A DNA stretch of 64,000 nucleotides from Flavobacterium limi. GTDB taxonomy: Bacteria; Bacteroidota; Bacteroidia; Flavobacteriales; Flavobacteriaceae. How positions within the stretch are numbered: position 1 is the first letter of the stretch; each line of letters opens with the position of its first letter. The position numbers and the translations under genes were made by a program. This document shows positions 60,772-64,000 of this stretch, one piece after another. The stretch is from positions 62,001 to 126,000 of the forward strand of contig NZ_JAADZV010000011.1 in the NCBI RefSeq assembly GCF_010645075.1, given 5' to 3'. The notes under the pieces are model-generated. The model was not told the origin of the DNA. It saw nothing but the letters and a program-made list of their open reading frames with translations, and searched no databases.

Positions 60772-62298
60772 ATGAAAAAAATACTACTTAGTATTGCCTT
60801 GTTTTCTTATGTTCTTTTATCAGCTCAAACTGTTATTGTAGATGAAAAATTTGAAGATAAAAATGAACCTGTAGATTTTCAATATCTTCCTAATTCTAAA
60901 AAAATTGTTGTTTATAAAGGTTTTGGAATTGGTATGACACTTTCTTATATAACAACCAGAGCTTTAAGCTTTGATACAAGTGGAAATAAAACGGTTTTGT
61001 TTGAAAATGAAAAACTTATAAGTCCGACATTTTCTGTAACAAATAATACTTTTAAAGCTTATGATGCTACTAATATATTCAAGCCTAGTTATAAATTCTT
61101 TCAAGATAATAATATTCTGATTGTAAAAAACGATGCTCTTAAAGATTTAAATACTTCTTACTTTGGCCGGTATGATTATAATAATGTGCTTTGTTCAGTA
61201 ATTGATAGATTGCCAAACATGTCTTTTGATGCATCTTTTAATGATATTTATGATTTTGGATTTACAAATCAAAAGGAAAAAGATAAAATTAATTTTGAAA
61301 AAGATGAAATTTATTTAGAGAGAGTAGAAATCAAAACCAATTCAAGAAAAAGAATGAAATTAGAAAAGCCAGACTTAACTTTATTAAAAGGAGAGTTATT
61401 TGCAAAACAAGATAGTAAAACCTCTTTTAATTGCAAATTGAATGGAAATGAAAATTTTGATCTCATTACTAAATCTGTTTCTGCAGATTTCAAAACAACA
61501 ATATTATATAAAACTACTTATGATTTTGAAGGAAAAAAGATAAAAGAATTATCTTTTCCTTTAAGTTTTAATGATAAATTTTTTATGACATCTAACAATA
61601 ATGGTGGTGCTGCGATATATCATTCTACTCCTAGTTTTCAGTCTAATTATAATCCTTCAAGTGTTATAAAAGATGTATCTATCTCTTTAGACGTTTTATC
61701 CATTAATCATTATTTTGAAGATAAAAAAACAGGTGATATTTACGTTTATGGAATTTTTAGTGAAAAACCAACAAAGAAAGTTGATGGTAGTGCATCTCCA
61801 AAAGGTTTTTATGTATTTAAATTTGATAAAAATGGGACTAAATTATGGGAATCTCTTAATGAAATTGATGGAAAAGATTTTTTTGAACGAATTCATACAA
61901 GCTCTAGATTACAAATTAATTTACTAGAATATAAAGATGATTTTATCTTTTCAGTTTCTGTAAATGATTTTACTGAATTTTCATATTCAACGACCGTTAC
62001 TAAATCAACGGGATCTATTTCGAAATTTAATTTTATAGAATACAATAACAATACAAGTAATCTAAAAATGAAAGCTTTTGTAAATAACAGTTATGTTAGT
62101 GATGATTTTAAAAATAAGGTTTTTTCTCAAATGACATTTGTTGCGATGACTATAAATCCAAACGTTGTGAGTTATTTAAAAAATGTATCCAAAGAAGGAA
62201 AAAAATTATATTACGAAAGTATAATTTGTAATGAGGGAATTTGGTTGATACAAACTGATAATAAAGAAAGTTATAAGATTTTACTATTTAAAGACTAA
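60772..62298 (+). CDS. Secreted protein of unknown function
   Basis: A 508-residue protein with a signal peptide (MKKILLSIALFSYVLLSAQ). The rest is beta-rich with many aromatic and Asn/Lys residues, and repeated segments such as KTTILYKTTYDFEGKKIKEL and GFYVFKFDKNGTKLWESL, which look like propeller blades. No type IX tail is visible. I do not recognise a family. It has its own promoter and terminator. Confidence 0.75.
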   Translation: MKKILLSIALFSYVLLSAQTVIVDEKFEDKNEPVDFQYLPNSKKIVVYKGFGIGMTLSYITTRALSFDTSGNKTVLFENEKLISPTFSVTNNTFKAYDATNIFKPSYKFFQDNNILIVKNDALKDLNTSYFGRYDYNNVLCSVIDRLPNMSFDASFNDIYDFGFTNQKEKDKINFEKDEIYLERVEIKTNSRKRMKLEKPDLTLLKGELFAKQDSKTSFNCKLNGNENFDLITKSVSADFKTTILYKTTYDFEGKKIKELSFPLSFNDKFFMTSNNNGGAAIYHSTPSFQSNYNPSSVIKDVSISLDVLSINHYFEDKKTGDIYVYGIFSEKPTKKVDGSASPKGFYVFKFDKNGTKLWESLNEIDGKDFFERIHTSSRLQINLLEYKDDFIFSVSVNDFTEFSYSTTVTKSTGSISKFNFIEYNNNTSNLKMKAFVNNSYVSDDFKNKVFSQMTFVAMTINPNVVSYLKNVSKEGKKLYYESIICNEGIWLIQTDNKESYKILLFKD

Positions 62299-62300
62299 AA

Positions 62301-62333
62301 AAAAAGCTCCCAAGTCGGGAGCTTTTTTGTTTT
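62301..62333. terminator. Terminator between the 508-residue protein gene and gltX
   Basis: AAAAAGCTCCC (62301-62311) pairs with GGGAGCTTTTT (62317-62327), with A and T runs on both sides, so it can serve both convergent genes. Confidence 0.9.
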
Positions 62334-63839
62334 TTATAGAGAAGTAATAGCTTTCTGAATTCTGGAAATAGTTTCTTCTTTTCCAATAATCTCAACTATG
62401 TCAAATAGGTGGGGGCCTTTCAAAGCTCCAACCAAACTTAAACGGAAAGGTTGCATTACTTTACCCATTCCGATTTCGTTTTTGGTTAACCAGTCTTTTA
62501 CGATTGCTTCGATATTGGCAGAATCAAAACCATCAATATATTCCAAAGTTGAGATCAATTCCTGCATTAAAGCCGGCGTATCTTCCTTCCAGTTTTTGCT
62601 TGCTTTTTCATCATAAAACGTTGGTGCCTGGAAAAAGAAATCAGTCAGATCCCAAAATTCAGAAACAAAATGAGCACGTTCTTTTATAAGAGAAACAATT
62701 CTTGTAACATCAAATTTAGAAACATTAACACCTTTTTCTACTAAAATAGGAGTGAAGTCTTTTGCTAAATCAGCATCACTTTGTTTGATTAAATATTGAT
62801 GATTGAACCATTTGTTTTTCTCAGGATCAAATTTAGCTCCCGCTTTATGAACTCTGTTTAAGTCAAAAGCTTCTACTAATTCTTCTAAAGAAAATAATTC
62901 TTTATCCGTTCCGTCATTCCAACCTAACAAAGCAAGGAAGTTGATAACCGCTTCAGGAAAAAATCCTTTCTCTCTGTAACCAGATGAAACGCCTTCTTCC
63001 GTTTTCCATTCTAAAGGAAACACTGGAAATCCTAATTTGTCGCCATCTCTTTTTGATAATTTTCCATTACCAACTGGTTTTAAAATCAAAGGCAAATGTG
63101 CAAATTCCGGAGCATCCCAACCAAAAGCTCTGTACAATAAAACGTGAAGTGGCATAGACGGCAACCATTCTTCACCACGAATCACATGTGAAGTTTCCAT
63201 CAAATGGTCATCAACAATATTGGCCAAATGGTACGTTGGCATTCCGTCACTTTTAAACAAAACTTTATCATCAAGGAGGTTCGTTTCGAACTTAACATCG
63301 CCTCGAATGATATCTTTTAAATGTAGGGTTTCATTAACAGGTGTTTTAAAACGAATCACATAATGCTCTCCGTTTGAAATTCTTTTAGCAGTTTCTTCGG
63401 CAGAAATTACTAACGAAGTATCTAATTTTTCACGATTATGATGATTGTAAATAAATGTTTTTCCTTCTGCTTCGTGCTGCTTTCTATGAGCATCCAAAGC
63501 TTCCGGAGTATCAAAAGCATAATATGCCCAACCGGAATTGATTAGTTGATCTGCATATTTTTGGTATATTTCTTTGCGATCGCTTTGTCTGTACGGACCA
63601 AATTTTTCATTCTTCCCAACAGTTTCTTCAGGAGCAATTCCTAACCATTCCAATGCTTCCATTATATATTCTTCAGCACCTGGAACAAAACGTGTCTGAT
63701 CTGTATCTTCAATTCTAAGATAAAAAACACCATTATGTTTTTTTGCAAATAAATAATTAAATAGGGCAGTACGAACTCCGCCAATATGTAATGGTCCTGT
63801 TGGACTTGGTGCAAAACGCACACGAACTTGCTTTGACAT
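62334..63839 (-). CDS. gltX: Glutamate-tRNA ligase
   Basis: A 501-residue class I synthetase. I place the start at 63837-63839, giving MSKQVRVRFAPSPTGPLHIG with the HIGH-like motif at once; the longer frame to 63902 adds 21 unrelated residues and crosses the promoter. The KMSKS motif is KLSKRDGD. The C-terminal anticodon domain is complete. It charges tRNA-Glu. Confidence 0.97.
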   Translation of the reverse strand: MSKQVRVRFAPSPTGPLHIGGVRTALFNYLFAKKHNGVFYLRIEDTDQTRFVPGAEEYIMEALEWLGIAPEETVGKNEKFGPYRQSDRKEIYQKYADQLINSGWAYYAFDTPEALDAHRKQHEAEGKTFIYNHHNREKLDTSLVISAEETAKRISNGEHYVIRFKTPVNETLHLKDIIRGDVKFETNLLDDKVLFKSDGMPTYHLANIVDDHLMETSHVIRGEEWLPSMPLHVLLYRAFGWDAPEFAHLPLILKPVGNGKLSKRDGDKLGFPVFPLEWKTEEGVSSGYREKGFFPEAVINFLALLGWNDGTDKELFSLEELVEAFDLNRVHKAGAKFDPEKNKWFNHQYLIKQSDADLAKDFTPILVEKGVNVSKFDVTRIVSLIKERAHFVSEFWDLTDFFFQAPTFYDEKASKNWKEDTPALMQELISTLEYIDGFDSANIEAIVKDWLTKNEIGMGKVMQPFRLSLVGALKGPHLFDIVEIIGKEETISRIQKAITSL

Positions 63840-63857
63840 TTTGTATAAATTTTGATG

Positions 63858-63865
63858 CAAAGATA
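63858..63865 (-). promoter_or_regulatory. Candidate -7 promoter element for gltX
   Basis: The minus strand reads TATCTTTG, an exact TAnnTTTG match, 19 bp before the gltX start, with TTTGG about 17 bp further upstream as a possible -33. Confidence 0.6.
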
Positions 63866-63893
63866 CAACATTAGTTAAATTCCAAATTTTTAA

Positions 63894-63938
63894 AAATTCC
63901 AAATTCCAAGGATGATTTGCAGTTGGAATTTGGAATTT
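63894..63938. repeat. Perfect 16-bp hairpin upstream of gltX
   Basis: The arms 63894-63909 and 63923-63938 are exact reverse complements made of repeated TTGGAA/TTCCAA words around a 13-nt loop. A T run follows on the plus strand. It may be a terminator of a gene beyond the window or a dispersed repeat; a third TTGGAATTTG follows at 63944-63953. Confidence 0.7.
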
Positions 63939-64000
63939 ATTTTTTGGAATTTGAATTGCTATAATTACTACTTTTATGGGTTATAAATCAAACAAATTCA

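Noticed and set aside
62334..63902. Longer start for gltX at 63902
   Set aside because: The added 21 residues lie before the conserved N-terminus and cross the -7 element.

Overview
The window is AT-rich chromosomal DNA from a member of the Bacteroidota, most likely the genus Flavobacterium. The evidence is flavobacterial gene content (SprE/PorW, GLPGLI and DUF4254 proteins, type IX secretion C-terminal tails, an ATP synthase operon without atpD/atpC) and many promoters of the Bacteroidota -7 type TAnnTTTG. I could run no searches. Names rest on motifs and on family knowledge, and DUF numbers are from memory.

Layout. 0-3.5 kb (minus strand): a partial TPR protein, a sugar-nucleotidyltransferase, dUTPase and a polysaccharide flippase. 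3.5-5.8 kb: a 2.3-kb stretch without genes that I consider the most interesting part of the window. It holds two tandem copies of one architecture. Each is an array of ~43-nt hairpin units (6 units, then 17), then a small hairpin, a long hairpin with conserved TGGT/ACCA sides, an A/T-rich hairpin and an intrinsic terminator. Compensatory base changes suggest a structured, apparently undescribed RNA. 5.8-14.8 kb (minus): sprE, bactofilin, atpZ, a small membrane protein and atpB-E-F-H-A-G. 14.9-17.2 kb: an ABC exporter pair. 17.3-20 kb (plus): a ferredoxin-type reductase and a secreted protein with TonB-C-like repeats. 20-25.6 kb (minus): a GLPGLI protein, a frameshifted TonB-type receptor, a family 9 glycosyltransferase and a DUF4254 protein. 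25.7-29 kb: upp, two flavobacterial membrane proteins and purD.

29-38.7 kb: surface-glycan genes (AMP-forming ligase, GT2, polyprenyl-phosphate sugar transferase, UDP-xylose-synthase-like enzyme), a frameshifted ORF6N gene carrying a perfect palindrome, a protein with a nucleoside-phosphorylase-like half, a parDE toxin-antitoxin pair and a GH3-type adenylating enzyme. 38.9-49.3 kb: tatA, a GH8 endoglucanase with a type IX tail, tex, a tandem DUF3857/transglutaminase pair of which one seems catalytically dead, a CDF metal exporter and rpiB. 49.3-50.2 kb is AT-rich and nearly gene-free, with DnaA-box-like TTATCAACA words, where gene direction tends to switch. 50.2-64 kb: a secreted seven-blade propeller protein, rnr, a LysE-type transporter, tRNA-Cys beside a tRNA relic, folB, glnS, a duplicated non-coding segment, ytxH, an SPFH protein, a secreted unknown and gltX.

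The type IX secretion theme recurs: SprE is part of the machinery, and two proteins here carry its C-terminal sorting tail. The ATP synthase operon carries intercistronic hairpins that may tune subunit ratios. Two genes are broken by single-base indels in short homopolymers, so either real decay or sequencing error is possible.
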